NCBI RefSeq assembly: GCF_000013605.1
Contig: NC_007908.1
Coordinates: 1,984,001 to 2,048,000 of the forward strand
Origin: Rhodoferax ferrireducens T118
GTDB lineage: Bacteria > Pseudomonadota > Gammaproteobacteria > Burkholderiales > Burkholderiaceae_C
Length of the DNA stretch: 64,000 nucleotides
Direction of reading: 5' to 3'
Below the pieces are notes generated by a model, which saw only the letters and a program-made list of their open reading frames with translations, was not told where the DNA came from and did no database searches. Position 1 is the stretch's first letter. Each line of letters opens with the position of its first letter. Positions 29,194 to 38,116 of this stretch are shown here, piece by piece. The translations under genes were made by a program, and so were the position numbers.

Positions 29194-30075
29194 ATGGATG
29201 TACTGAACGTTGCCAAACACGGCAACTCTGTCCTGCTGCTGGCTGGTGTCGCCGCCGTGGTGTCGATGATTATCAGTCTGTTGGCGATCTTCATGTATTG
29301 GCGCCAGCGTTCAGTGATTGACAAGCTGCGACAGGAGTTGCAACGCACCGTTCAGGTCGGACGTGATCGACTCGAAACCGAGGTCGCGCTTCGCACGGTG
29401 CAACTGACCGAGTTGACCCACCATCTGCAGACTGCGCGAGAAGACGAGCGTCATCGCCTGGCGCGTAATTTGCACGATGATTTGGGTGCATTGCTGACAT
29501 CGGCCAAGCTTGATGCGGCCCGCATCAAATCGCGCCTGGCAGACCGGGCACCCGAGGCGCTGGAACTGTTGGCACATCTGGTTAGCACACTCAACAGCGG
29601 CATTGCACTCGGGCGCAGCATCATTGAAGACTTGCGCCCGTCCGCCCTGAGCAATCTGGGCTTGGTGGCGACGCTCGAAATTCTGACGCGTGAGTTTGCT
29701 GAAATCTCAGGTGTCGCAGTTCATTGCGAACTGGAGCCGGTAGAGCTTGAAGTCAGTGCCGAGCTGATGGTTTATCGTCTGGTGCAAGAGGCCATTACCA
29801 ATATCACAAAGTATGCCCGAGCGCAGAATGTTTGGGTGCGCTTGGCCACAGACAATGGCCAGGTGGAAGTCTCGGTTCGTGACGATGGGATTGGCTTTGA
29901 TACCAGCGTGCAGCCGCGTTCTGCCTATGGCTTGGTGGGTATGCGTTTTCGGGTTGAGGCCGAAGGCGGAACCCTGGCCTTGGTATCGGCGCCGGGGCAG
30001 GGCACGTTGATTCAAGTGAACCTGACGCCAGTGCACGGGCGACACGACCGTAGAAACAACGCAAGGCCAAGCTGA
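29194..30075 (+). CDS. Membrane-bound HisKA_3 sensor histidine kinase
   Basis: 293 residues from the ATG at 29194; a TTG at 29176 is the only earlier start. One membrane segment (about 10-35) leads into a coiled coil, then the HPK7-type dimerisation helix with the phospho-histidine in ARNLHDDLGALL, then the ATPase domain (EAITNITKYA, DDGIGFD). No separate sensor domain is present, so the input is probably sensed in or near the membrane. It is divergent from its probable partner regulator. Confidence 0.82.
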   Translation: MDVLNVAKHGNSVLLLAGVAAVVSMIISLLAIFMYWRQRSVIDKLRQELQRTVQVGRDRLETEVALRTVQLTELTHHLQTAREDERHRLARNLHDDLGALLTSAKLDAARIKSRLADRAPEALELLAHLVSTLNSGIALGRSIIEDLRPSALSNLGLVATLEILTREFAEISGVAVHCELEPVELEVSAELMVYRLVQEAITNITKYARAQNVWVRLATDNGQVEVSVRDDGIGFDTSVQPRSAYGLVGMRFRVEAEGGTLALVSAPGQGTLIQVNLTPVHGRHDRRNNARPS

Positions 30076-30271
30076 TCTGCACCTGCAGCAAGGCGTTGTC
30101 AGTGACGTCCTACGCAAATTGGCGCCTCCACCCGACAAGGCTGCGGCGGGCTTGCCTATCGCCGTCACCTGCAATCAAGATCACACTTGAAGCATGCCGC
30201 GACACAGTTTGCGGGCCTTTCGTTCCAATTACCCTAAGCGGTTGGCCGCTTTTCAAACCAGGAGTCTGGAT

Positions 30272-30436
30272 ATGCTTCATTACGCTGTTGTATTTTTTGT
30301 CATTGCCTTGATTGCTGCTCTATTCGGCTTTGGTGGCATTGCCGCCAGCGCCGTCAGCATCGGCAAAATCTTATTCATTGTGTTTGCGATCCTGGCTGTG
30401 GCCAGTTTCCTGTTTGGTCTGATCAAAAAGCGCTGA
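30272..30436 (+). CDS. DUF1328 small membrane protein
   Basis: 54 residues from the ATG at 30272, with AGGAG eight bases upstream. Two hydrophobic helices flank a glycine/alanine turn ([19 protein letters not shown]), the hallmark of the YtjA/DUF1328 family of stress-associated inner-membrane proteins. Function is unknown. The frame opens earlier, but the upstream part has no family match. Confidence 0.82.
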   Translation: MLHYAVVFFVIALIAALFGFGGIAASAVSIGKILFIVFAILAVASFLFGLIKKR

Positions 30437-30531
30437 CGCCGGGTTGCGAAAGCGGGCCAGGCGAGCCGTCTGGATCGACGCCTCATCACCACAGTTTCCA
30501 TTTAACTCCAGACTTTTCTTAAGGAACCTTC

Positions 30532-30876
30532 ATGTTTAATAAAAACGCCCCAGAACCATCCAGCCTGACTGACCAGGCTGCCGAGTCCGCTACCCAGGCC
30601 ATCAAGTCAACCCAGCGTATGACCCATGAGGCGCTTGATAGCTTGGCCGGAAGTGTGCAGGACTTGCGTCAGCAAGCCAGCGCGTTGGCGCATCGTGGTG
30701 CGGACAGTGTGCGCGACACGTCACAACAGTTGCGTGACAAGGCGCTGCGCGCCTCGGACAATACGCTGAACTACATCAAGGACGAACCCATCAAGTCGGT
30801 ACTGATCGCCGCTGCAACCGGTGCTGCGCTGATGGCGCTGATCAGTATGATGGCAAGTTCGCGGGATCGACGCTAA
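30532..30876 (+). CDS. DUF883 (ElaB/YqjD-type) membrane-anchored protein
   Basis: 114 residues. A long amphipathic helix (TQAIKSTQRMTHEALDSLAGS and on) precedes a C-terminal membrane anchor (KSVLIAAATGAALMALISMM) ending in arginines. This layout is that of YqjD/ElaB, which tether ribosomes at the inner membrane in stationary phase in E. coli. The next two genes resemble YqjE and an associated protein, as in the enterobacterial yqjDEK cluster. Confidence 0.8.
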   Translation: MFNKNAPEPSSLTDQAAESATQAIKSTQRMTHEALDSLAGSVQDLRQQASALAHRGADSVRDTSQQLRDKALRASDNTLNYIKDEPIKSVLIAAATGAALMALISMMASSRDRR

Positions 30877-31001
30877 CTGCTTTTCATCAGGCGTGCGCGG
30901 CGCGGCAGCAGCCACTGCAGCATCGCCGTCAATGCAGACTCCGCGCTGTCCGTGACGGTTCCGGTCATGCATCCATTTCTCGATTCCGGAGCTTGACCGT
31001 C

Positions 31002-31385
31002 ATGATTCACCCCCTGTTTTTCCTGATCGCGACCCGACCGCAATTGCTGGCAGACCATGCCGAGGCCTACGCCGAGCTGTTAGCCACGGAGCTTGGTCAA
31101 GTCTCGGCCGCCTGGAGGCGACGTGCGCTGCTCTACGCGGTGGCGTTGGCTTGCCTGGCAGCGGCTGCGGTGTTGGCGGGCGTGGCACTGATGATTTGGG
31201 CCGTTATTCCCGTGGCCACCATGCAAGCGCCGTGGGCCTTGGTTGTGGTGCCGTTGTTGCCGATGGCCGTGGCTGCAGGGTGTTTGCTGGCGATCCGGTC
31301 GCGGGTCGATGCCAGCGGTTTTGACAACATTCAACAGCACATGAAGGCCGATCTGGCCATGTTGCGCGAAGTGAGCACGTCATGA
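31002..31385 (+). CDS. Holin-like / YqjE-type inner-membrane protein
   Basis: 127 residues from the ATG at 31002, with GGAG ten bases upstream. Two membrane helices (about 45-70 and 78-100) follow a soluble helix containing LATELGQVSAAWRRRAL, as in the phage holin superfamily III/YqjE group. It follows the DUF883 gene and overlaps the next gene by 4 bases, suggesting one stress-response transcript. Confidence 0.7.
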   Translation: MIHPLFFLIATRPQLLADHAEAYAELLATELGQVSAAWRRRALLYAVALACLAAAAVLAGVALMIWAVIPVATMQAPWALVVVPLLPMAVAAGCLLAIRSRVDASGFDNIQQHMKADLAMLREVSTS

Positions 31386-31915
31386 GTGCTGCATTGCTGA
31401 CTCCATCCGAACGGCTGACCCTGTCGCGTGAGCGATTGCGCCTTGCCTTGCGCGACATTTCAGCCCCGGCGGGCGGCGGCGCCTCCAGTGCGCACGCCAG
31501 CGCTGTTGGGCTGGCCTGGCTCGACAGCCTGAAATCAATTCCCGCTGCCGCTATCGTGATCGAGGCCGTGCACAGTTGGTGGGCGCAACACCCGTGGCGT
31601 ATCAGCAGTTTGCTGATCAGCGAAGCCACGAAAACTGTGGTGCAACCCATGGCACAGCGTCATCCGCTGGGGTTGATCGTGGGGGCTTTGCTTTTGGGTG
31701 GTGTGCTGGTCCGGGCGCGTCCGTGGCGTCTTGTCTTCACGTCGTCCCTCTTGGCCGGACTGTTGCCACAACTGTTGTCCAAGGCCGTGGCCCAGCTACC
31801 AACGCAGTCCTGGATCGCGGCACTGACAGAATTGCTCAGACAGCCGCGTCAGCCACAGGAACCAGCCCAGGCGGCCGGCTTGTCGCCAACCCGACCTGAT
31901 GCCCCGACGCGCTGA
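31382..31915 (+). CDS. Hypothetical protein, membrane-associated
   Basis: 177 residues, overlapping the holin-like gene by 4 bases. The N-terminus is rich in SRERLRLALRDI, the centre has a hydrophobic helix (PLGLIVGALLLGGVLV) and a second one (LVFTSSLLAGLLPQLL), and the tail is proline-rich. No family is recognised. Position suggests a partner of the DUF883/YqjE-like pair. Confidence 0.6.
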   Translation: MSAALLTPSERLTLSRERLRLALRDISAPAGGGASSAHASAVGLAWLDSLKSIPAAAIVIEAVHSWWAQHPWRISSLLISEATKTVVQPMAQRHPLGLIVGALLLGGVLVRARPWRLVFTSSLLAGLLPQLLSKAVAQLPTQSWIAALTELLRQPRQPQEPAQAAGLSPTRPDAPTR

Positions 31916-31949
31916 TGGACGCGGCATGGTGCCGCGCCAGGAACGACAG

Positions 31950-32108
31950 TTATATGCGGCCCATTAACAGCAACACGATGATGATGATCACCACCAGTCC
32001 CAGTCCACCACTGGGTCCGTAGCCCCAGTTTCGGCTGTGAGGCCAACTCGGAATGGCGCCTATCAGCATCAAGATCAGAACAATCAGCAGTATGGTTCCC
32101 AAGCTCAT
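31950..32108 (-). CDS. DUF3309 small hydrophobic protein
   Basis: 52 residues, with AAGGAG upstream of the ATG. Two hydrophobic helices (TILLIVLILMLIGAIP and GLVVIIIIVLLLMG) flank a polar turn containing WPHSRNWGYGPSGG, which is the DUF3309 signature. Function is unknown; relatives are common near stress and envelope genes. The gene lies on the opposite strand to the preceding cluster. Confidence 0.75.
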   Translation of the reverse strand: MSLGTILLIVLILMLIGAIPSWPHSRNWGYGPSGGLGLVVIIIIVLLLMGRI

Positions 32109-32140
32109 GAGCTTCTCCTTGAAGTGGTGAGTTGGTGGAT

Positions 32141-32380
32141 TCAGTTGGCAGGTGCTGAAGCCGGTGGCGTCACGATGATCGTGGCGCCGCTACCGGCCTT
32201 GCCAGTTGCACCAGTGTCGCCGGTTGCGCCAGTGTTGCCGGTGCTACCGGTTTGGCCCTGCGGACCTGCGGGGCCGGGCACGGCCACGGGCGTTGCGGGG
32301 ACAGTGACCACGGTGGGTCGGTCACAGGCGGCCAAACCCAGTGTGGCAAGCAGGGCTGAAATGAGCATCAAGCGTTTCAT
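32141..32380 (-). CDS. Small lipoprotein with collagen-like Gly-X-X repeats
   Basis: 79 residues. A signal peptide ends in the lipobox LAAC, so it is lipid-anchored. From about residue 35 there are ten consecutive Gly-X-X triplets (GPA, GPQ, GQT, GST, GNT, GAT, GDT, GAT, GKA, GSG), then a hydrophobic and proline-rich end. Length is short for a collagen-like protein. It lies 32 bp after the DUF3309 gene on the same strand in transcription terms upstream of it. A surface or periplasmic structural role is inference. Confidence 0.72.
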   Translation of the reverse strand: MKRLMLISALLATLGLAACDRPTVVTVPATPVAVPGPAGPQGQTGSTGNTGATGDTGATGKAGSGATIIVTPPASAPAN

Positions 32381-32715
32381 GAGAAATCCTTTGAAAGTTT
32401 TAGAAATATTGCGGTCGACTTGAAGAAGACATCTGCAACCAGACCGGCACGACCTGGCTGTCGCGCTCAGCAGACTTTCAGCTTAGGCCTTTAGCCCGCG
32501 CGGTTCTGTGCGTTGGCGAACACACAAGCCATATTTCTATTTGGTCTGTTGCGTCTGCCTGTGTGCGTCATCGCACAGACGTTCCAGCAGCGCGGGGCAA
32601 TACTGCCCACGCGATGCACGGCGCCTAAGCGACTGTGCAAAACAGCAGCGTGAGCGCCGGATGGAAGTCGGGCAATTACATCAATGGGTTTCTGGATAAA
32701 TACATAGGAAAGTAA
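32381..32715. other. Intergenic gap of 335 bp
   Basis: Divergent spacer between the collagen-like lipoprotein and the ice-binding-like gene. It should hold both promoters. A clear AGGAAAG ribosome site lies just before 32716. I see no gene, repeat copy or convincing promoter box that I could defend. Confidence 0.5.
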
Positions 32716-34296
32716 ATGAAAAAATATGACAGCTATGCCAGAGTCTTGCCGTGGTTCATGGCATTATTTCTGAGCGTTTTGGTTGCGGCCTGTGGCGGCG
32801 GACGAGATCCGATTCTCGGCAGTCCGGCCTTGGGCTTGGGCGTGGTTTCCGTCTCAGTGACGCCTGCAACGGCCTCAATGCCGACAGGTGGTATCCAGCC
32901 ATTGATGGCGACTGCGACCTACGTCGATGGGTCAACCCGTGATGTGACCGCAACCTCCAACTGGGCGTCAGGCACCCCCAGTGTGGCCACTGTCGTGCAG
33001 GCCAATGGCGTTGCCGCCGGCGTCGCAAGTGGCACATCGGTCATATCGGCTGATTTTGGTGGCAAGTCCGGCTCAGCCGTCTTGACCGTGACCTCCGCAA
33101 CATTGATGTCGATGGCAGTGGCGCCTGCTGCGGCCTCAATACCTATTGGCAGTATCCAGCCATTGATTTCGACGGCGACCTATAGCGATGGGTCAACCCG
33201 AGACGTCACTGCCTACACCAACTGGGCGTCCGGCACCCCCAGTGTGGCCACGGTCGTGCAGACCACCGGCGTCGTTACCGGCATCGCTAGCGGCGCATCG
33301 GTCATCACTGCCACTTTTGGTGGCAAAAACAGCTCAACCAACTTGACCGTGACTGCTGCAACGTTGGCTTCGATCGCCGTGACACCGGCATTGGCCACCG
33401 TACCCGTTGGCCTGACACAGCCTTTTGTTGCAAAGGGAACTTACTCTGATGGCAGCATCGTCGATATCAGCAAGACCGCGGTTTGGACTTCAGCCAGTCC
33501 TCTGGTGGCGACAGTCCTGTCGAGCACCGGCGTCGCCACCGGCGTGTCGGCTGGTTCGGCGCTGATCACTGCAACGTCCGGCAGCAGTTCCGGTTCCGCC
33601 ACCTTGACTGTGCAGGCTCCGAAAGGCCCTGCCGCGGTCAATCTTGGAACGGCCGGAAACTTCGTGGTCTTGGCAAAATCGGGAATCTCAACGACGGGAA
33701 CCACCGCGATTGTTGGCGACATTGGAGTGAGTCCAATCGACTCCACCGCCATCACGGGATTTTCTTTGATCGCGGACCCCACGAATGTTTTTTCAACATC
33801 GTTGTATGTGACTGGAAAGGTATATGCGGCCAACTATGCTGTGCCCACGCCTACCACCTTGACCACAGCCATCAGTGACATGGAAACCGCGTTCACCGAC
33901 GCCGCCGGAAGAGCAACGCCTGATGCCATCGATTTGGGCGCAGGAAACATCAGTGGGCTGACACTCGCTCCCGGACTCTACAAATGGGGTACCGGCGTTC
34001 AGGTGACAAGTGCCGGCGTTACTCTGTCGGGCGGTCCGAATGACGTCTGGATATTCCAGATTGCTCAAGACCTGACCGTGGGCAACGGTGCCATTGTTAC
34101 TCTGAGCGGTGGTGCACAAGCCAAGAACATCTTCTGGCAGGTGTCTGGACAGACGACCCTGGGAACAACCGCTGACTTCAAGGGAAATCTTATGAGTCAA
34201 ACGCTGATTTCCTTGAATACTGGCGCAGTGGTGACCGGCAGGATGCTGGCACAGACTCAGGTCACGTTGAATGCCGCTCGCGTGACCAAGCCCTAA
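32716..34296 (+). CDS. Ice-binding-like (DUF3494) lipoprotein with three Ig-like Big_2 domains
   Basis: 526 residues. The signal peptide ends in a lipobox (LVAAC, Cys 26). Three bacterial Ig-like repeats of about 87 residues follow (about 41-128, 129-215, 216-302), each with a VTPA-like start, a YSDGSTRDVT motif and a SGTPSVATV motif. The rest (about 305-526) is a DUF3494 beta-helix (AGNFVVLAKSGIS, VGDIGVSPID, LTLSGGPNDVWIFQIA). DUF3494 proteins bind ice or act as adhesins. The modular lipoprotein is probably surface-exposed; ice binding cannot be shown from sequence. Confidence 0.8.
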   Translation: MKKYDSYARVLPWFMALFLSVLVAACGGGRDPILGSPALGLGVVSVSVTPATASMPTGGIQPLMATATYVDGSTRDVTATSNWASGTPSVATVVQANGVAAGVASGTSVISADFGGKSGSAVLTVTSATLMSMAVAPAAASIPIGSIQPLISTATYSDGSTRDVTAYTNWASGTPSVATVVQTTGVVTGIASGASVITATFGGKNSSTNLTVTAATLASIAVTPALATVPVGLTQPFVAKGTYSDGSIVDISKTAVWTSASPLVATVLSSTGVATGVSAGSALITATSGSSSGSATLTVQAPKGPAAVNLGTAGNFVVLAKSGISTTGTTAIVGDIGVSPIDSTAITGFSLIADPTNVFSTSLYVTGKVYAANYAVPTPTTLTTAISDMETAFTDAAGRATPDAIDLGAGNISGLTLAPGLYKWGTGVQVTSAGVTLSGGPNDVWIFQIAQDLTVGNGAIVTLSGGAQAKNIFWQVSGQTTLGTTADFKGNLMSQTLISLNTGAVVTGRMLAQTQVTLNAARVTKP

Positions 34297-34399
34297 TTTT
34301 TTTGCAGCACAGACAACGGGCGACAGAATCATTTCGGTCGACCGTTGTTGTCCAACCAAAGCAGAGTGAAAAAGTTTTAATTCCCTTCTGGAGAAAAAT

Positions 34400-35563
34400 A
34401 TGAAATTAGCTAGAACCAAATTGGCAAGCGCCTCAGGCAAGCTGAGCTTGATTGCACTGGCCATCCTCGCCGGCCCGTTCGCACTGGCGGATGACTTAGG
34501 CTGGTACGCCGGGGCCAATGTGGGCCGGTCCAGCGCGACCATTGATGACGCGCGCATCACCAGTGGCCTGTTGGGCTCTGGCTTGACCACGACCTCGATT
34601 ACCGATGACAACCGTTCCAGTGGTTACAAGATTTTTGGCGGCTACCAGTTCAATCGGAATTTCGCTGTTGAAGGCGGCTATTTCGATCTGGGCAATTTTG
34701 GCTTCAATGCCAATACGGTGCCAACTGGAACCTTGAGTGGCAACATCAAACTCAAAGGCCTCAATCTTGACCTCGTCGGTACCTTGCCTATTTCAGAAAA
34801 GTTTTCTGTTTTGGGCCGCATTGGTGTGAACTACGCTGATGCCGCCGATTCCTTCGCCGGAACCGGAGCGGTCAATGTGCTCAATCCCAGCCCCAGCAAG
34901 CGTGAAACCAACCTCAAAGTGGGCGTCGGGCTGCAGTATGCTTTCACCGACGCACTGGCCATGCGAGCGGAGATTGAACGCTACCGCATCAATGATGCAG
35001 TGGGCAATAAGGGTGACATTGATCTGGTCTCGCTCGGCCTGATCTATCGCTTTGGTGCAAAGACACCAACTCCCGTGCCCGTGGCCTACGTTGCGCCACC
35101 GGTGGTGGTTGCCCAAGCGCCGCCGCCGGTGGAGGTGGCGCCGCCAGCGCCAGTGCCAGTGGTGGTGCCGCCACCAGCTCCAAAGAAGGTGTCCTTCTCT
35201 GCGGACTCTCTGTTTGACTTCGACAAGGCAAGCCTCAAGCCGACGGGCCAGCAGGACCTGGACAAGCTTGCGGCGGAGCTCAAGAACACTCAATTTGATG
35301 TCATCAAGGTCACCGGGCATACCGACCGGATCGGCTCGCATGCCTACAACCAGAAGCTCTCGGAGCGCCGCGCGGAGGCCGTCAAGGGCTACCTGATGAC
35401 GTCAATCGGGATTGCAGGCGACAAGATTGTGACCAAAGGCGTCGACGGCGCTGAGCCGGTGACGAAGCCGGGTGAATGCCAGGGCAAAAAAGTCAGCAAA
35501 GCGCTGATTGCCTGTTTGCAGCCTGATCGCCGGGTCGAAGTAGAAGTTGTCGGTACACGTTAA
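34400..35563 (+). CDS. ompA: OmpA-family outer-membrane protein
   Basis: 387 residues with a signal peptide (cut near ALA-DD). An N-terminal 8-strand beta-barrel (about 25-220, WYAGANVGRSSA, ending LGLIYRFG) is followed by a proline/valine linker (about 225-270) and a C-terminal OmpA domain that binds peptidoglycan (FDFDKASLKPTGQQ, VTGHTDRIGSHAYNQKLSERRA). TGGAGA precedes the ATG. A terminator follows directly, so it is transcribed on its own or ends its unit. Confidence 0.88.
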   Translation: MKLARTKLASASGKLSLIALAILAGPFALADDLGWYAGANVGRSSATIDDARITSGLLGSGLTTTSITDDNRSSGYKIFGGYQFNRNFAVEGGYFDLGNFGFNANTVPTGTLSGNIKLKGLNLDLVGTLPISEKFSVLGRIGVNYADAADSFAGTGAVNVLNPSPSKRETNLKVGVGLQYAFTDALAMRAEIERYRINDAVGNKGDIDLVSLGLIYRFGAKTPTPVPVAYVAPPVVVAQAPPPVEVAPPAPVPVVVPPPAPKKVSFSADSLFDFDKASLKPTGQQDLDKLAAELKNTQFDVIKVTGHTDRIGSHAYNQKLSERRAEAVKGYLMTSIGIAGDKIVTKGVDGAEPVTKPGECQGKKVSKALIACLQPDRRVEVEVVGTR

Positions 35564-35574
35564 CGATGACTGTG

Positions 35575-35613
35575 GCGCGAGGAAACAGCTCAATACCTCG
35601 CGCTTTCTTGATC
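35575..35613 (+). terminator. Rho-independent terminator after the OmpA gene
   Basis: Perfect 8-bp stem GCGCGAGG/CCTCGCGC with a 13-base loop, followed by TTTCTTGATCTTT. It lies 12 bp after the ompA stop. Confidence 0.8.
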
Positions 35614-35725
35614 TTTAACTTGCATTGGGGTGCCAAGCAAAGCACCAAGTGCATAACACGGCGTTGTAGGCGGTGGCGTCAGTTGCCGACAGCGGCTTGT
35701 TTCGAGTTTTCATTAAGGCCCGCTT

Positions 35726-35774
35726 TGCTACATATATAGTAGCAATATATGCTTATTTCACAGGGGTTACAGCC
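35726..35774 (-). repeat. Dispersed 49-bp repeat, copy 3
   Basis: Reverse-oriented, 49 bp, with hairpin GCTAC/GTAGC around a 7-base loop and a diverged outer end (GGGGTTACAGCC). It lies between the convergent ompA and nsrR genes, ending 4 bp from the nsrR stop. Confidence 0.65.
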
Positions 35775-35778
35775 TGAT

Positions 35779-36288
35779 TTAATGTAAATTTGCGGTGGTT
35801 TTCCTGGGCGCCGCACGTTTGATTGCGCTCACCGGGACCCTTTTGACATCACCGCCCAGGGCATGACCGGGACCTTGACTGGCGGGCCTTGTGCAGGTCA
35901 CATCAGCCAGCGTTACCTTGTCCAGCTCGGCCAGAAAATTCTGTTTTGCTGTCCAGAACACCTGCTTTAACTGGCACTGGGCGGTCAGGGTGCAGGTGTT
36001 GTGGCCGGGGTCAAAGCACTCGACCAGGCGAAAATCGGTCTCGGTCTGGCGTACCACATCGCCAATGCGAATATCGGCCGCTGGTTTAAGCAGGCGCAAG
36101 CCGCCACCGCGCCCGCGTGTCGTCTGCAACAGTCCTTGGCGGGCCAGATCGTTGACGACTTTCATCAAATGATTTTTGGAGATCGCGTGGCTCTCGGCCA
36201 GTTCGGCAATCGTGACTGAGCGCTCGGGATTGAGGGCGCAGAACATCAAAACCCGTAGCGTGTAATCGGTGTAGTCGGTTAGTCTCAT
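35779..36288 (-). CDS. nsrR: NO-sensing Rrf2 repressor NsrR
   Basis: 169 residues. The winged helix (MRLTDYTDYTLRVLMFCALNPE, then TTRGRGGGLRLL) and three cluster cysteines in EC-x7-C-x5-C identify NsrR, which loses DNA binding when its Fe-S cluster is nitrosylated. It is divergent from nnrS, with an NsrR-type site in the spacer, so it is probably autoregulated. The C-terminal 30 residues are a basic, variable tail. Confidence 0.87.
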   Translation of the reverse strand: MRLTDYTDYTLRVLMFCALNPERSVTIAELAESHAISKNHLMKVVNDLARQGLLQTTRGRGGGLRLLKPAADIRIGDVVRQTETDFRLVECFDPGHNTCTLTAQCQLKQVFWTAKQNFLAELDKVTLADVTCTRPASQGPGHALGGDVKRVPVSAIKRAAPRKTTANLH

Positions 36289-36337
36289 GGGCGCTTTCAG
36301 GGTTTGCTTTGTTGTGAATTTTATCGCAGTTTGTCTT

Positions 36338-36360
36338 AAGATGCATATAAAATGTACTTT
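36338..36360 (+). promoter_or_regulatory. NsrR-type operator between nsrR and nnrS
   Basis: A 23-bp palindrome starting AAGATGCATAT and ending AAATGTACTTT. It closely matches the known NsrR pattern (GATGYATTT, one base, mirror half). It sits 34 bp before nnrS and 50 bp before nsrR. Confidence 0.75.
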
Positions 36361-36393
36361 TTAAATAGTTGATGTGCCTGTCATCCTGCCGCC

Positions 36394-37599
36394 ATGAAAC
36401 CAACATCCTTGCCCCTCTTTTCTGAAACCAGAGCCGCCGCCCAAAGGCCTCAAGGCCTGCCTTTCTTGCGATTGGGTTTTCGGCCCTTTTATGTGGGTGG
36501 CGCACTGCTCGCGGCACTGATCGTGCCGTTGTGGGTGGCCATTTTCCTGGGTTGGTTGAAGCTCACGCCGGCGTCGCAGCCCCTGCTATGGCATGCCCAT
36601 GAAATGTTGTTTGGCTTTGCAGTGGCCATCATCGTGGGTTTTTTGATGACGGCTGGCAAAGCCTGGACCGGCTTGGCCACGCCGCGCGGTCCCACGTTGG
36701 CGGCCCTGGCGCTGCTTTGGCTGGGCGCACGTGTGGCCTCGGTGACGGGACCCTATGTGGCTTATGCCGTGCTGGACATGGCGCTGTTGCCGATCGCGGC
36801 AGCCATTTTGGTCACGCTGCTGCTGCGGGCACGCAATTACCGCAACTTGCCGATCGGCTTGATTCTGGCCTTGCTGGCCGGCGCCAATCTGGTGTTCCAC
36901 CTGGCCGTTCTGGGCCTGCTCAACGTGTCGGCGATGACGCCCTTGTATGCGGGTTTGGCTTTGATCATCATGATCGAATGTGTGATGGGCGGGCGCGTCA
37001 TTCCGGCGTTCACGATGGCGGTAACGCCGGGCCTGAAGCTGGTCGCCCCGGTGTGGCTGGAGCGGGTCACACTGGGCGTCACCGGGCTGGGCTTGGCACT
37101 TTGGGTGCTGGCGCCGCCCAGCGCGATAGGTCTGATTGTGCTGGGCCTGGCCAGTGGGTTGCAGGTGCGGCGCCTGTTGGCTTGGCGTTTCGGCGTCACG
37201 CTGAAGCGGCCTATTCTGTGGATTCTGCATGCCGCCTACGCCTGGATTCCGGTCGGCCTGGCATTACTGGCCTTGGCCCAACTGGGCTGGGTGCCGGTGT
37301 CGGCGGGTGTGCATGCGCTGGCGGTGGGGGCCACCGGTGGCCTCATCATCGGCATGATCACCCGCACGGCGCGTGGCCACACCGGCCGATTGTTGGTGGT
37401 GTCGGGTCCCGAGGTGCTGGCTTACGCGCTGGTCATGACGGCGGCGCTGCTGCGGGTTTTTTTGCCGCTGTTGGCGCCTGCTCTCTATGCGTCGGCTCTG
37501 ATTGCCACCGCAATGCTGTGGAGTGCCGCCTTTTTGATTTACCTCTGGATTTACACCCCCTGGCTGATGAGCACCCGGCTTGATGGCAAGGATGGTTGA
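36394..37599 (+). CDS. nnrS: NnrS family haem/copper membrane protein
   Basis: 401 residues with about 12 membrane helices. The N-terminal LRLGFRPFYVGGALLAAL and the LLWHAHEMLFGF motif with paired histidines mark NnrS, which lowers the toxicity of NO-derived species. A further conserved block is MGGRVIPAFT. It is preceded by an NsrR site and followed by the SirB2-like gene and norZ. Confidence 0.87.
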   Translation: MKPTSLPLFSETRAAAQRPQGLPFLRLGFRPFYVGGALLAALIVPLWVAIFLGWLKLTPASQPLLWHAHEMLFGFAVAIIVGFLMTAGKAWTGLATPRGPTLAALALLWLGARVASVTGPYVAYAVLDMALLPIAAAILVTLLLRARNYRNLPIGLILALLAGANLVFHLAVLGLLNVSAMTPLYAGLALIIMIECVMGGRVIPAFTMAVTPGLKLVAPVWLERVTLGVTGLGLALWVLAPPSAIGLIVLGLASGLQVRRLLAWRFGVTLKRPILWILHAAYAWIPVGLALLALAQLGWVPVSAGVHALAVGATGGLIIGMITRTARGHTGRLLVVSGPEVLAYALVMTAALLRVFLPLLAPALYASALIATAMLWSAAFLIYLWIYTPWLMSTRLDGKDG

Positions 37600-37629
37600 G
37601 GCGCGTCGCAACGGTTTGGGAGCATCCGC

Positions 37630-38013
37630 ATGGACTATCTTTTTGTGAAATATCTGCACGTCACTTGTGTCGTGCTCAGTGTCAGCCTGTTTGTTTTGCG
37701 TGGCTCGCTGGAGCTGTTGGCACAGCCCTGGCGGCAGTGGCGACTGCTCAAGGTGGCGCCACATGTGATCGACACCACGCTGCTGACGGCTGCGCTGTGG
37801 CTGGCCTGGCGCATCGGGCAATACCCATTTGTGAATGGCTGGCTCACGGCCAAGGTGCTGGCGTTGTTGGCGTACATCCTGCTGGGCATGCGCGCCCTGG
37901 GCAAGCGCACACCGCAGGAGCAACGTTTGCCGTTTTTTCTGGGGGCGTTGCTGAGCGTTGGCTACATTGTCGGCGTGGCGCTCACCCATTCGCCCAGTTG
38001 GGGTTTGCTGTGA
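37630..38013 (+). CDS. SirB2-family membrane protein
   Basis: 127 residues with four membrane helices (KYLHVTCVVLSVSLFVLRG at the start, HVIDTTLLTAALWLAW next). This is the SirB2 family, whose function is unknown. It lies 30 bp after nnrS and is probably co-transcribed. The histidines in helices one and two are conserved in the family and suggest haem binding. Confidence 0.75.
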   Translation: MDYLFVKYLHVTCVVLSVSLFVLRGSLELLAQPWRQWRLLKVAPHVIDTTLLTAALWLAWRIGQYPFVNGWLTAKVLALLAYILLGMRALGKRTPQEQRLPFFLGALLSVGYIVGVALTHSPSWGLL

Positions 38014-38116
38014 CGCCGCCGCGGCCCTGATTTCGGCCGCCGCGTTTTAGCCTGGTACACAGCTTGCCCTGCCAGGGCGGGGTTCTTGACTGGGTTGTCT
38101 TTTTTTAACGTTCTTG

